45,230 nucleotides of DNA from JBNKWA01 sp050299555 (GTDB taxonomy: Bacteria > Pseudomonadota > Alphaproteobacteria > Rhodobacterales > Rhodobacteraceae), in the NCBI GenBank assembly GCA_050299555.1, contig JBNKWA010000049.1, positions 1 through 45,230 of the forward strand, written 5' to 3'. The position numbers and the translations under genes were made by a program. Shown here piece after piece: positions 34,209 through 43,093 of the stretch. Every line of letters begins with the position of its first letter. Position 1 is the stretch's first letter. The notes beneath the pieces are model-generated. The model was not told where the DNA came from, did not search any database, and saw nothing but the letters and a program-made list of their open reading frames with translations.

Positions 34209-34903
34209 TGCTCGAGACCCGTAACCTGACCCTGCACTACGGCGGCTCGCAGATCCTCCACGGCATCGACTTTGTCGCCGCCGCCGGCGAGGTCACCTGC
34301 ATCCTCGGCACCAACGGCGTCGGCAAGACCAGCTTTCTCAAGGCGCTTGCCGGCACCCATCCGCGCTCGGGCGGCGATGTGGTGCTCGACGGCGAGAACC
34401 TGCGCAAGCTGCCGGCGCAGGAGATGGCCCGCCGCGGCCTCGCGGTGGTGCCTCAGGGGCGGATGATCTTCCCGCTCCTGACCGTGCGCGAGAACCTCGA
34501 GACGGCGTTTGCCGTGCTGCCCAGATCCGAGCGCAAGGTGCCGGACGAGATCTACGAGCTCTTCCCGGTCTTGAAGGACATGGGCCACCGCCGCGGCGGC
34601 GATCTTTCCGGCGGTCAGCAACAGCAGCTCGCCATCGCCCGGGCGGTGATCATGCGGCCCAAGGTGCTGCTCCTCGACGAGCCGACCGAGGGCATCCAGC
34701 CCAACATCATCCAGCAGATCGGCACGGTGATCGAGTACCTCAAGGAAAAGCGCGGCATGGCCATCGTGCTGGTGGAGCAGTATTTCGACTTTGGCTACCG
34801 GCTCGGCGACCGCTTCTATGTCCTGAGGCGCGGCACCGTTGCGCTCAGCGGCACCAAGGCCGAGCTTCAGCGCGAGCAGCTGCGCGAATACGTGGCCGTC
34901 TGA
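34205..34903 (+). CDS. urtE: Urea ABC transporter ATP-binding protein UrtE
   Basis: The protein has 232 residues, a LivF-type ATPase. Walker A is LGTNGVGKTSF, the Q-loop region is VVPQGRMIFPLLTVRENLE, the signature is LSGGQQQQLAIARAV and Walker B is LLLDEPTEGIQP. ATG 34205 overlaps the urtD stop; a second ATG follows directly at 34208. It is the last urt gene. In many bacteria urease genes come next, but here the following gene points the other way and is unrelated. Confidence 0.95.
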   Translation: MMLETRNLTLHYGGSQILHGIDFVAAAGEVTCILGTNGVGKTSFLKALAGTHPRSGGDVVLDGENLRKLPAQEMARRGLAVVPQGRMIFPLLTVRENLETAFAVLPRSERKVPDEIYELFPVLKDMGHRRGGDLSGGQQQQLAIARAVIMRPKVLLLDEPTEGIQPNIIQQIGTVIEYLKEKRGMAIVLVEQYFDFGYRLGDRFYVLRRGTVALSGTKAELQREQLREYVAV

Positions 34904-34970
34904 GGCCGCTCCGGCCGTCGGTCAATGGGCGACGTTCGGGACCGGATCGGCCTCGACCTGATCCGTCTAG

Positions 34971-35882
34971 CTAGGATTGCGCGGCGGTACCGGGCGCAAG
35001 CCCGTTGGACTCGGCGACGAAATCCGACAGGAACGGCAGATAGTCCTGGCCGCGGCCGACCGCCTCCATGGCGGCAAGGCCGTTGCGGACCACCGACTGC
35101 ACCGGGGTCACCGAACCCAGCGCCGTTGCCATGTTGGCCAGATAGCGCATGTCCTTGTGGGCGTTGGCGACCGCGAACTTGTGGGCGTCGCGGTTGCGGT
35201 TGACGGCATAGTCCATGAACGTGTCGTAGAAGCCGCAGCGCATCCGACCCGCCCCCAGCACCGAATGCACCTGCTCGGCCGACAGCCCCGACTTGCGGGC
35301 GATCGCCAGCGCCTCGGCATAGACCGAAGCATAGCCAAGCGAGACGAAGTTGTTGATCAGCTTCATCTTGTGGCCCAGCCCGACGGGGCCGAGATGCACC
35401 ACCACGCCCGCCCAGCAGTCGACGATGGGCCGGATCGTCTCCATCACCTCCGGCGCCGCCCCGATCATGGTGTCGAGCGTGCCCTCCTCCGCCTCTTTCG
35501 GCGTGCGCGACAGGGGCGCGTCGGCAAGGTGCATCCCGGCCGCCTCAATCTCCTCGGCCAGCGCCAGGGTCGAAACCGGATCGGATGTGGAGCAGTCGAC
35601 CACGATCAGCCCCTTGCCGCCGCCGGCGAGGATGCCGTCCTTGCCCCGCACCAGCGCCTCGACCTGCGGCGAACCGGTGACGCAGAGAAAGATCACCTGC
35701 GCCCTGGCTGCCATCTCGGCAGGTGTCGTCACTTCCTCGGCGCCCATGCCGACCAGCCGCTCCACGCCTTCACGGTTGCGGTGTGCCAGGACCAGCAGCG
35801 GGTAGCCCCCTTCGGCAATATTCTTGGCCATGCCGGTGCCCATAAGGCCCAGCCCGATGAAACCTACCACGGGTTTTTGCAC
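34971..35882 (-). CDS. NAD(P)-dependent oxidoreductase, 3-hydroxyisobutyrate dehydrogenase family
   Basis: From GTG 35882 the protein has 303 residues. The Rossmann motif FIGLGLMGTGMAKN opens the protein, the substrate segment VVDCSTSDPVSTLALAEEI is followed by DAPLSRTPKEAEEGTL, and the catalytic Lys lies in GLGHKMKLINNFVSLG. Members oxidise beta-hydroxy acids (3-hydroxyisobutyrate, tartronate semialdehyde, 2-hydroxy-3-oxopropionate and others). GGGAG lies about nine bases before the GTG; further upstream in-frame sequence does not match the family. It stands alone between convergent urtE and the ROK gene. The substrate is not evident; tartronate semialdehyde or a related aldehyde acid is possible. 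Confidence 0.88.
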   Translation of the reverse strand: MQKPVVGFIGLGLMGTGMAKNIAEGGYPLLVLAHRNREGVERLVGMGAEEVTTPAEMAARAQVIFLCVTGSPQVEALVRGKDGILAGGGKGLIVVDCSTSDPVSTLALAEEIEAAGMHLADAPLSRTPKEAEEGTLDTMIGAAPEVMETIRPIVDCWAGVVVHLGPVGLGHKMKLINNFVSLGYASVYAEALAIARKSGLSAEQVHSVLGAGRMRCGFYDTFMDYAVNRNRDAHKFAVANAHKDMRYLANMATALGSVTPVQSVVRNGLAAMEAVGRGQDYLPFLSDFVAESNGLAPGTAAQS

Positions 35883-36130
35883 GATCGGATCTCCCTGTTC
35901 TGCTGACCGCGGCCTACCGCAGGGGGTGGCGCGCTGTGATTGGATGTGCCAACGCGGATACGCAAACGTCGGCTGCATTGTTGCCATGGCGGCCCGGCGG
36001 CCACACAAACAGCCTCAAGCCGCCGGTACCCCTCAGAGGGCCCCCTAAGTCCTTCCGACGATGGGCTTCGGAATATCCCCCGGGGACACGGTGGATAAGG
36101 CACCGCCCTGAAGACGCGACCCTAAGGTAC

Positions 36131-37393
36131 TCAGTCCCGGCTGGCAACGGGCCCGGCAGTGGCGTCCTGCCCCTTGAACAGAACGCTCTGCCGCAACAGG
36201 TAGCGCGACCGGATCTGCACCCCGGCGGCTCCGATGGACCGCGCCATCTGGCCCAGGCTGCCCTCCTCGATGCGGAACGGGCTGAGCCCCGGAGGCAACG
36301 GCGCATCGGGGCCGCCCAGGTGATTGATCACCCTGGTCACCAGAGCGTTGCGCACCTGCGGCGGAAAGCTGCCATCGATCATGATGGCCTCGAAGTCGAT
36401 CACCGAGCACATGGTCAGGATCGCCACCGCCAGCCGTTCGGCAACCCGTTCCAGCCAGACGTCCAGGATCTCGCCAAGTCCCTCCCATCCGTCCAGCCGC
36501 AGCCACAACCGCGCCGGGTCAAGCCCGGCATCGGCAATCATGCGCTCCAGCATCAGGATCGAGGCCTCGTCGATAAGCGTGTCCTCGCCGGGCGGACGAC
36601 CCAGCGGCATCGAACCGACGGCGCCGGCGTTTCCTGTTGGCCCGGTGAAAAGCGCATGTTCAAGCACCACGCCGCCGCCGACGAAAAAGCCGACGAAAAC
36701 ATAGCCGAAATTCGCGAACTCGCGGCCCCGACCGTATTGCAACTCGCCCGCGCATGCGGCGCTGGCGTCGTTGACGATGGTTACCGGATGGCCGGTGGCG
36801 CTGGCAATTTCTGCGCCCATGTCGAAGTCCCGCCACACCGCCATCGCGCCCTTCGGTGCGCCGACCTGCTGCTCCCAGCTCCACAAGTCGAAGGGAATGG
36901 CAACGCCCACGCCACAGATACGCTCGCGCAGGTTGTCTTCCAGGGAAGCGGTGATCTCGGTGACCGCACGGCCGCAGAATGCGACAATCGCTTCCGGCTC
37001 GGGCCAGGGATACGCAGTCTGCTGTTGCGCCCTCAGCTTGCCGGCGAAGTCGAGCAGGATCACCTCGGCGCTGCGCCGGCCGACCTTCAGCCCGAAGGCG
37101 AAGCCACCACTCGGCTCGAGTCGCATCGGGATCGATGGCTGCCCGACCCGGCCGCGCACCGGTTGGCCACGGGCCAGCAATCCGTCCTTCTCGAGCTGGC
37201 GGGTGATCAGGTTGACGGCCTGCGGCGAAAGCCCCGTCCGCCTGGCGATTTCGGCGCGGCTGAGCTCGTTCTCGCGCTGGATCAGCGACAGGACCAGCCG
37301 CTCGTTATAGTCGCGCACGCGCGCCTGGTTCGAACCGCCGGCCAGCGGTGCCACCGTCTTCTCGTCCGATCCGGGAATGCCCTGGTCAGCCAT
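36131..37393 (-). CDS. ROK-family transcriptional regulator, probable fructose operon repressor
   Basis: The protein has 420 residues. An N-terminal MarR-like winged helix (LSRAEIARRTGLSPQAVNLI, RQLEKDGLLARGQPV) precedes a ROK sugar-kinase-like domain (FGLKVGRRSAEVILLDFAGK, GVGVAIPFDLWSW, VNDASAACAGELQYG, VGFFVGGGVVLEHALFTGPT). The usual ROK zinc site is absent: the His of the E-I-G-H segment is replaced (NAGAVGSMPLG) and the C-x-C-G-x-x-G-C cysteines are missing. It is divergent from frcBCA and likely binds the inverted repeat at 37445-37466, sensing fructose or another sugar. ATG 37393 starts the conserved N-terminus. The 248 bases between this gene and the dehydrogenase at 35882 hold no gene I can support. 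Confidence 0.9.
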   Translation of the reverse strand: MADQGIPGSDEKTVAPLAGGSNQARVRDYNERLVLSLIQRENELSRAEIARRTGLSPQAVNLITRQLEKDGLLARGQPVRGRVGQPSIPMRLEPSGGFAFGLKVGRRSAEVILLDFAGKLRAQQQTAYPWPEPEAIVAFCGRAVTEITASLEDNLRERICGVGVAIPFDLWSWEQQVGAPKGAMAVWRDFDMGAEIASATGHPVTIVNDASAACAGELQYGRGREFANFGYVFVGFFVGGGVVLEHALFTGPTGNAGAVGSMPLGRPPGEDTLIDEASILMLERMIADAGLDPARLWLRLDGWEGLGEILDVWLERVAERLAVAILTMCSVIDFEAIMIDGSFPPQVRNALVTRVINHLGGPDAPLPPGLSPFRIEEGSLGQMARSIGAAGVQIRSRYLLRQSVLFKGQDATAGPVASRD

Positions 37394-37444
37394 AGATGAT
37401 GATAACCCCCAATATCCACCCTTACCTCGAGCGGCCTATAAATC

Positions 37445-37466
37445 AAGTCAATTTACTTATTGACTT
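37445..37466. promoter_or_regulatory. Inverted repeat operator between ROK regulator and frcB
   Basis: AAGTCAAT (37445-37452) and ATTGACTT (37459-37466) are perfect 8-bp inverted arms with a six-base spacer, in an AT-rich patch between the divergent ROK gene and frcB. TTGAC in each arm is close to a -35 element, so regulator binding could block transcription. Binding by the ROK protein is inferred. Confidence 0.65.
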
Positions 37467-37562
37467 CCTGGGTCGATTCGGTGTGCTCTTGGCCTTGCGC
37501 AGGGACCGGCCGCACCAAGCAGTCTCGGACCTGATAGCACAGCGATATTCGGGAGGAAACAA

Positions 37563-38582
37563 ATGTCCAAGACAAGGCTTTTGGCCGCCAGCACGGCCGC
37601 CATTTTGATCTCAGCGTCCGGCGCGATGGCCCAGGACGTTTCGGCCTGTCTGATCACCAAGACCGACACGAACCCTTTCTTCGTTAAGATGAAGGAAGGC
37701 GCAGAGGCCAAGGCGGCCGAGCTCGGCATCACGCTGAAGTCCTATGCCGGCAAGGTTGACGGCGACAACGAGGCCCAGGTGGCGGCGATTGAATCGTGCA
37801 TCGCCGACGGTGCCAAGGGCATCCTGCTGACGCCGTCCAACACCTCGGCCATCGTGCCTGCCGTGCAGCAGGCGCGCGATGCCGGGATCCTGGTGATCGC
37901 GCTCGACACACCGCTCGACCCGATCGATGCGGCCGACGCGACCTTCGCCACCGACAACTTCAAGGCAGGTGAGCTAATCGGCCAGTGGGCAGCGGCCAAG
38001 CTCGGCGCCGATGCCGAGACCGCAAAGATCGGTATGCTCGACCTCGACATCAGCCAGCCCACCGTGGACGTGCTGCGCGACCAGGGCTTCCTGACCGGCT
38101 TCGGCATCGACGTCGGCGACCCCAACAAGTGGGGCGACGAGACCGACCCGCGCATTGTCGGCAACGAGATCACCGCCGGCAACGAGGAAGGCGGCCTGAA
38201 GGCCATGGAAGCGCTGCTCGCCAAGGACCCGGACATCAACGTCGTCTACACCATCAACGAACCGGCCGCAGCGGGGGCCTATGAGGCACTGCGCGCGGTG
38301 GGCCGCGAGAACGACGTGCTGATCGTCTCGGTCGACGGCGGCTGCCCGGGCGTCGCCAACATCAAGGACGGCATCATCGGCGCCACCAGCCAGCAGTACC
38401 CGCTGCTGATGGCCTCGCTCGGCATCGAAGCCATTGCCCAGTACGCGGCCGACGGCACCAAGCCGCAGCCGACCGAAGGCAAGGACTTCTTCGATACCGG
38501 CGTCACGCTGATCACCGACGAGCCGGCCGACGGCGTGCAGTCCATCGACACCACCGAGGGCACCAGCCTGTGCTGGGGCTGA
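37563..38582 (+). CDS. frcB: Fructose ABC transporter substrate-binding protein FrcB
   Basis: The protein has 339 residues with a signal peptide (MSKTRLLAASTAAILISASG, cleavage after AMA). It is a periplasmic sugar-binding protein of the ribose/fructose type: ACLITKTDTNPFFVKMKEGA, ILLTPSNTSAIVPAVQQARD, VIALDTPLDPIDAADATFAT, VYTINEPAAAGAYEAL and VSVDGGCPGVANIKDGIIGA. The full pattern is very close to Sinorhizobium FrcB, which binds fructose and also ribose and mannose. ATG 37563 follows GGGAGGAAA. A terminator-like hairpin separates it from frcC. Confidence 0.92.
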   Translation: MSKTRLLAASTAAILISASGAMAQDVSACLITKTDTNPFFVKMKEGAEAKAAELGITLKSYAGKVDGDNEAQVAAIESCIADGAKGILLTPSNTSAIVPAVQQARDAGILVIALDTPLDPIDAADATFATDNFKAGELIGQWAAAKLGADAETAKIGMLDLDISQPTVDVLRDQGFLTGFGIDVGDPNKWGDETDPRIVGNEITAGNEEGGLKAMEALLAKDPDINVVYTINEPAAAGAYEALRAVGRENDVLIVSVDGGCPGVANIKDGIIGATSQQYPLLMASLGIEAIAQYAADGTKPQPTEGKDFFDTGVTLITDEPADGVQSIDTTEGTSLCWG

Positions 38583-38623
38583 TCGCTTGATTTGCAACGT
38601 CGGTTGACCGACACTCTACCGGA

Positions 38624-38649
38624 GGGGCGGCCATCGCGCCGCCCCTTTT
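38624..38649 (+). terminator. Intercistronic terminator/attenuator between frcB and frcC
   Basis: GGGGCGGC (38624-38631) and GCCGCCCC (38638-38645) form a perfect 8-bp stem with a six-base loop followed by TTTT. It has the form of an intrinsic terminator but lies inside the operon, so it probably reduces frcCA expression relative to frcB. Confidence 0.7.
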
Positions 38650-38686
38650 CACATCCGGGGCAAACCGGAGTCAGGGAGGAGACCGC

Positions 38687-39756
38687 ATGCCAAGCGACAC
38701 CGGCGGGACGACGTCCTACGAGAGCGGCCTGCAGGGCGCCTCGGAAACCGTAGCTGAATTTCACGAGCCGCAGCGCAACCTGGTTCAGAAGATCCAGGGC
38801 TGGCTGCACACGACGCCGGCCGCGGTACCGCTGATCGTGCTGGTTGTCGCCATCATTGTCTTCGGCCTGCTCAACGGCAACTTCTTCCGCGCCACAACGC
38901 TGTCGACGATCCTGCAGCAGATCGCCATCGTCGGCATCCTCGGCTGCGCCCAGTCCGTCGTGGTCCTGACCGCCGGCATCGATCTCAGCGTCGGCGCCAT
39001 GGCGGTGTTCATCTCGGTGATCATGGGCCAGTTCACCTTCCGTTACGGCATCCCGGCGCCGATCTCGATCCTGATCGGGCTCAGCCTCGGCACAGCGCTC
39101 GGCGCGGCCAACGGCTGGCTGGTGGCACGCATGCGGCTGCCCCCGTTCATCGTGACGCTGGGTACCTGGCAGATCATTCTTGCCACCAACTACATCTTCT
39201 CGGCCAACGAGACGATCCGCAGCCAGGACATCTCGGCAGCGGCGCCATCCCTGCAGCTCTGGGGCTCCGGGCTGAGCGTGGGCGGGGTCAGGGTGCTGGC
39301 CGGCGTCTTCCTGCTGATCGGGATCGTGGCGGTCATGGCCTACATCCTGCGCCACACTGCATGGGGACGGCACGTCTATGCCGTCGGCGACGACCCCGAG
39401 GCGGCCGAGCTTTCCGGCGTGCAGACCAAGCGCGTGCTCGTGCAGGTCTACGCCTTGGCCGGCTTCTTCTGCGCCATCGCCGGATGGGTGATGATCGGCC
39501 GCTTCGGCTCGGTCTCGCCCTCGGCCTCCACCGGCGTCCTCGGCAACATCCAGTCGATCACCGCGGTGGTGATCGGGGGCATATCGCTCTTCGGCGGCCG
39601 CGGCACCATCGTCGGCATGTTCCTCGGCGCGCTGATCGTGGGCGTGTTCGAGATGGGCCTGCGCCTGGTCGGCACAGACCCGCAATGGACCTACCTTCTC
39701 ATCGGCGTGCTGATCATCTCGGCGGTCGCCGTGGACCAGTGGATCAGAAAGGCGTG

Positions 39757-39757
<1 letters not shown>
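38687..39757 (+). CDS. frcC: Fructose ABC transporter permease FrcC
   Basis: The protein has 356 residues, an RbsC-type permease with about nine to ten membrane segments. Family segments are LTAGIDLSVGAMAVFISVIM, LVARMRLPPFIVTLGTWQII, YAVGDDPEAAELSGVQTKRV and GNIQSITAVVIGGISLFGGR. It forms the membrane channel for the sugar delivered by FrcB. ATG 38687 follows GGGAGGAGA, and its stop shares one base with the ATG of frcA. Confidence 0.93.
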
Positions 39758-40539
<782 letters not shown>

Positions 40540-40560
40540 CGGCAGACTGGGAGATCTCGA

Positions 40561-40813
40561 TGTAGACGGCGCTGGGGCGGATCATCGCGGGTGCCGGGTT
40601 GGTGTTCGGTGCCCTTCGGATCGCAACCGGGTTGCTGGTGGCAACCAACCAGAGACTGTCGGAACAGTCAGCGGGAATCCTTGGGCGAGGCGATCGACCA
40701 AGGCCATCCTGGTGGTTACCGCAGCCGTTGCGATCGGCGTCCTGACCGATATCAGCCGTTCGTTGGCGCGGCTTGAAGGATCGGCACCCACCCGACAAAC
40801 CGAGCCAGATTGA
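40561..40813 (+). pseudogene. Broken gene for a small membrane protein
   Basis: A ribosome site (GGGAG) precedes ATG 40561, but the next codon is TAG. Reading on in that frame gives TALGRIIAGAGLVFGALRIA and TGLLVATNQ, a plausible membrane segment. The reading then continues one base later as LGEAIDQG (from 40681) and one further base later as ILVVTAAVAIGVLTDISRSL with ARLEG (from 40706), ending at TGA 40811-40813. Joined together they give a credible two-helix membrane protein of about 80 residues. Two single-base insertions plus a nonsense codon are therefore needed to explain the sequence. I do not know the family. Sequencing error is an alternative to true decay. Confidence 0.6.
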
Positions 40814-41047
40814 GGACACCTGCATCTCGAGCGCCTGGCGTTGGTTCATGGCCGCGGGCGGAGCCGGAGCGGACGAAACAGTCGGCCCGCTCCTGGCCGC
40901 CGGGGCCGATGCGGCGCAGCTACCACTTGAGCGCGTTTTGCCATTGGCAGCCTCGGGGTCGACGGCTGCCTGACCATCGGCGAGCGCGGCTATCTGGTGG
41001 GCGCCGGCAGCACGGTCACGTTCATGGAAACCCAGTAGCCGCTCAAA
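40814..41047. other. Non-coding stretch with a possible gene fragment
   Basis: No intact gene is supported. A short frame ending at TAG 41036-41038 reads GVDGCLTIGERGYLVGAGST and then VTFMETQ, which looks protein-like but is closed upstream by a stop near 40930. It may be the tail of another broken gene in this damaged stretch. Identity is unknown. Confidence 0.3.
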
Positions 41048-41484
41048 TCAGCCGCACCCGGCCGCGCGCCGGAACTGCGCCGGATGATCCCGCGCCTCGA
41101 TGAAGCGGCGGGCGCGCGGCACCGGATCGTGCAGGTACTGGTCGGGACCGAGCATCTTGCGGCGATTGAGCTCCGCCGTGCAGAGGAGCCGGAAGTGGAC
41201 CACCTCGACCGCTGCATCCAAGCCCGGATAGCGTGCCGTCCAGCCGTGCCGGTGATGCGCCATCAGCCGCCCGCGCAACGAATAGCCGCGATGGTCGAAG
41301 GCGATCCTGCCGTCGGTGACGAAGGCATGGCCGCCGGCAAGGCCTTCGGCCGGCACGATCCGCTCGGCATGGAAACCCGGACACGGCATCAACTCCAGAT
41401 ACACGCCCGCGAGGATGTGGCGCGCCGCGCCCGAAGAAGATGCGGTCGGGTCGGTTCCAGTGCCTGACGGGATCGCGCTTTCAT
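41048..41484 (-). pseudogene. Frameshifted hypothetical gene
   Basis: The downstream part from about 41420 to the TGA at 41048 reads HILAGVYLELMPCPG, then AFVTDGRIAFDHRGYSLRGR and KMLGPDQYLHDPVPRARRFI, a credible conserved protein. Its natural N-terminus, RDPVRHWNRPDRIFFGRGA, is in a different frame, and the ATG at 41484 is in a third. One extra A in the AAA after the ATG and one extra base near 41418 would explain both shifts, and removing them gives a continuous protein of about 145 residues. An intact shorter product starting at GTG near 41404 (118 aa) cannot be excluded. Function is unknown. Confidence 0.55.
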
Positions 41485-41515
41485 GCCTGGCTTGGGCCAG
41501 TGCACGGGGGCCCGG

Positions 41516-41791
41516 CTACATCCCCAGCGCCTGGCGGTAGACCTCCAGGATCGCCTCCTCTTCGGAGATGTCCTGAGGGTCGCGCTTTCTCAGCGCGATC
41601 AGCTTGCGCATCACCTTGACGTCATAGCCGCGGCCCTTGGCCTCGGCCAGAACCTCCTTCTGCTGGTCGGCGATGTCCTTCTTCTCCGCCTCCAGCCGCT
41701 CGAAGCGCTCGACGAAGGCGCGCAGCTCGCCCGCGGCAACCCGGTACGCCCCGGCCTCGCCTTCGCTCTCGATGACGTTGTCGCCGTCCAT
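41516..41791 (-). CDS. gapR: GapR/UPF0335 (DUF2312) family DNA-binding protein
   Basis: The protein has 91 residues. The family pattern is clear: LRAFVERFERLEAEKKDIAD, QQKEVLAEAKGRGYDVKVMR and KLIALRKRDPQDISEEEAIL ending in VYRQALG. GapR forms coiled-coil clamps on overtwisted, AT-rich DNA ahead of the replication fork in alphaproteobacteria. ATG 41791 gives the usual length; upstream in-frame sequence has no family match. It is a single gene between the damaged stretch and a small membrane protein gene. Confidence 0.93.
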   Translation of the reverse strand: MDGDNVIESEGEAGAYRVAAGELRAFVERFERLEAEKKDIADQQKEVLAEAKGRGYDVKVMRKLIALRKRDPQDISEEEAILEVYRQALGM

Positions 41792-41918
41792 GCCTGCCCC
41801 CTGCTGCCTTCGGTGAATCGCCGGCCGGACACTAGGCACTGCCGCCGCCCGCGGCAAGGCGCCAGGGTGCGTCTGCCTCGCGCTTGCCCCCGGCGCCGTT
41901 TCGCTCTAGGCCGGCGCC

Positions 41919-42134
41919 ATGCAGTACCTGGTCTATATCGGCATCGCGATGACCGTGGCCGGCCTTGTCGGCCTGGTCTGGTGCATTCGCCGCGCCGTGG
42001 TCCTGAAGGCCGCCAGGGACGACAGCGAGGCGGTCCGCCGGCAGCTCTACGCGCTGGTCGCCTGGAATACCGGCGCCGTCATGCTGGCCTTCTTCGGCCT
42101 CGGCGTCCTCGCCGTCGGGCTCATCCTGGGCTGA
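41919..42134 (+). CDS. Small membrane protein (71 aa)
   Basis: The protein has 71 residues with two hydrophobic helices, YLVYIGIAMTVAGLVGLVWC and NTGAVMLAFFGLGVLAVGLI, separated by a charged loop (RRAVVLKAARDDSEAVRRQL). It looks like a conserved inner-membrane protein of unknown function. Its 3' end overlaps the convergent alpha/beta hydrolase gene by 14 bases. No clear ribosome site precedes ATG 41919, so the start is less certain. Confidence 0.75.
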   Translation: MQYLVYIGIAMTVAGLVGLVWCIRRAVVLKAARDDSEAVRRQLYALVAWNTGAVMLAFFGLGVLAVGLILG

Positions 42135-42891
42135 GCCGCGCCGTCACCTCCTCGATCGCCGCCACGATCCGGGCCAGCGCGTCCGGCGACGAGAACCGGT
42201 GGTCGGCGCCCTTGACCAGCGTCAGCGCCATGTCGGCGCAATCGGCATGGGCGATCAGCCTCAGCGGCACCGATTGCGGCACGTCGACATCGGCGGTGCC
42301 GTGCAGCAGCCGCACCGGAAACGGCAGCGCCAGGGGCGAGCGCAGCACCAGTCGCGCCCGCCCCTCCTCGATCAGCCGCCGGGTGATAAGGTCCGGCTCG
42401 TCGTCATAGTCGCTTGGCCGCGTCACCCGGCCCTCGGCCAGCAACGTGGCCCGTTCGGCCTCGGAAAAGGCGTCCCACATCAGGTCCTCGGTAAAGTCGG
42501 GCGCCGCCGCGATTCCCACCAGCCCCGCCACCAGATCGGGCCGCTCCCGCGCCACCAAAAGCGCGATCCAGCCGCCCATGGACGACCCGACCAGGATCTG
42601 CGGTCCGCGGCTCAGCCCCGCGATGGCGTCGACCGCATCCTCGAGCCAGTCGCCGATGGCACCATCCTCGAACCGCCCCGACGAGGCGCCATGCCCGGAA
42701 TAGTCGAAGCGCAGGAAATCCCTGCCGGCGGCCTCGGCCCAGCCCTGCAGATGCATGGCCTTGGTCCCGGTCATGTCCGAGCGGAAGCCGCCAAGAAACA
42801 CCACGCCCGGGCCACCCGCCGCTCCGCCCTCGTGCCGATGGAAAGCCAGGGTCCGCAGATGCGGTGTCGCGAAGCTCGGGTTGGCGGTCAT
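42121..42891 (-). CDS. Alpha/beta hydrolase
   Basis: The protein has 256 residues and the alpha/beta hydrolase fold. The nucleophile elbow is GSSMGG (Ser near residue 103), the acid is probably the Asp in HGTADVDVP and the base is the His in KGADHRFSS. An oxyanion region FLGGFRSDMTGTKA and a FDYSGHGASSGRF strand are also typical. Substrate is unknown; short-chain acyl ester or thioester hydrolysis is possible. ATG 42891 is used because homology-like sequence begins just after it; longer extensions run into the region shared with the divergent glycosyltransferase. Confidence 0.88.
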   Translation of the reverse strand: MTANPSFATPHLRTLAFHRHEGGAAGGPGVVFLGGFRSDMTGTKAMHLQGWAEAAGRDFLRFDYSGHGASSGRFEDGAIGDWLEDAVDAIAGLSRGPQILVGSSMGGWIALLVARERPDLVAGLVGIAAAPDFTEDLMWDAFSEAERATLLAEGRVTRPSDYDDEPDLITRRLIEEGRARLVLRSPLALPFPVRLLHGTADVDVPQSVPLRLIAHADCADMALTLVKGADHRFSSPDALARIVAAIEEVTARLSPG

Positions 42892-43093
42892 GGCGATCCT
42901 GCCCTTTGGGAACGGTGGCCTGCCCGCTTGATGCCCCAGCGCCCTCTCCCACGCAACCGGCAGGACCGGCGTCGCCGAAAAGGCATAGTTGTCGGCAAAG
43001 GCGCCGATTGTTGCGCTTGCCTTCGGGCCCGGCTTGGGGCCTATCTGGGACATACCGCCGCAGGCGGCGTATCGAGGGCGAGTTTGACCGGTC

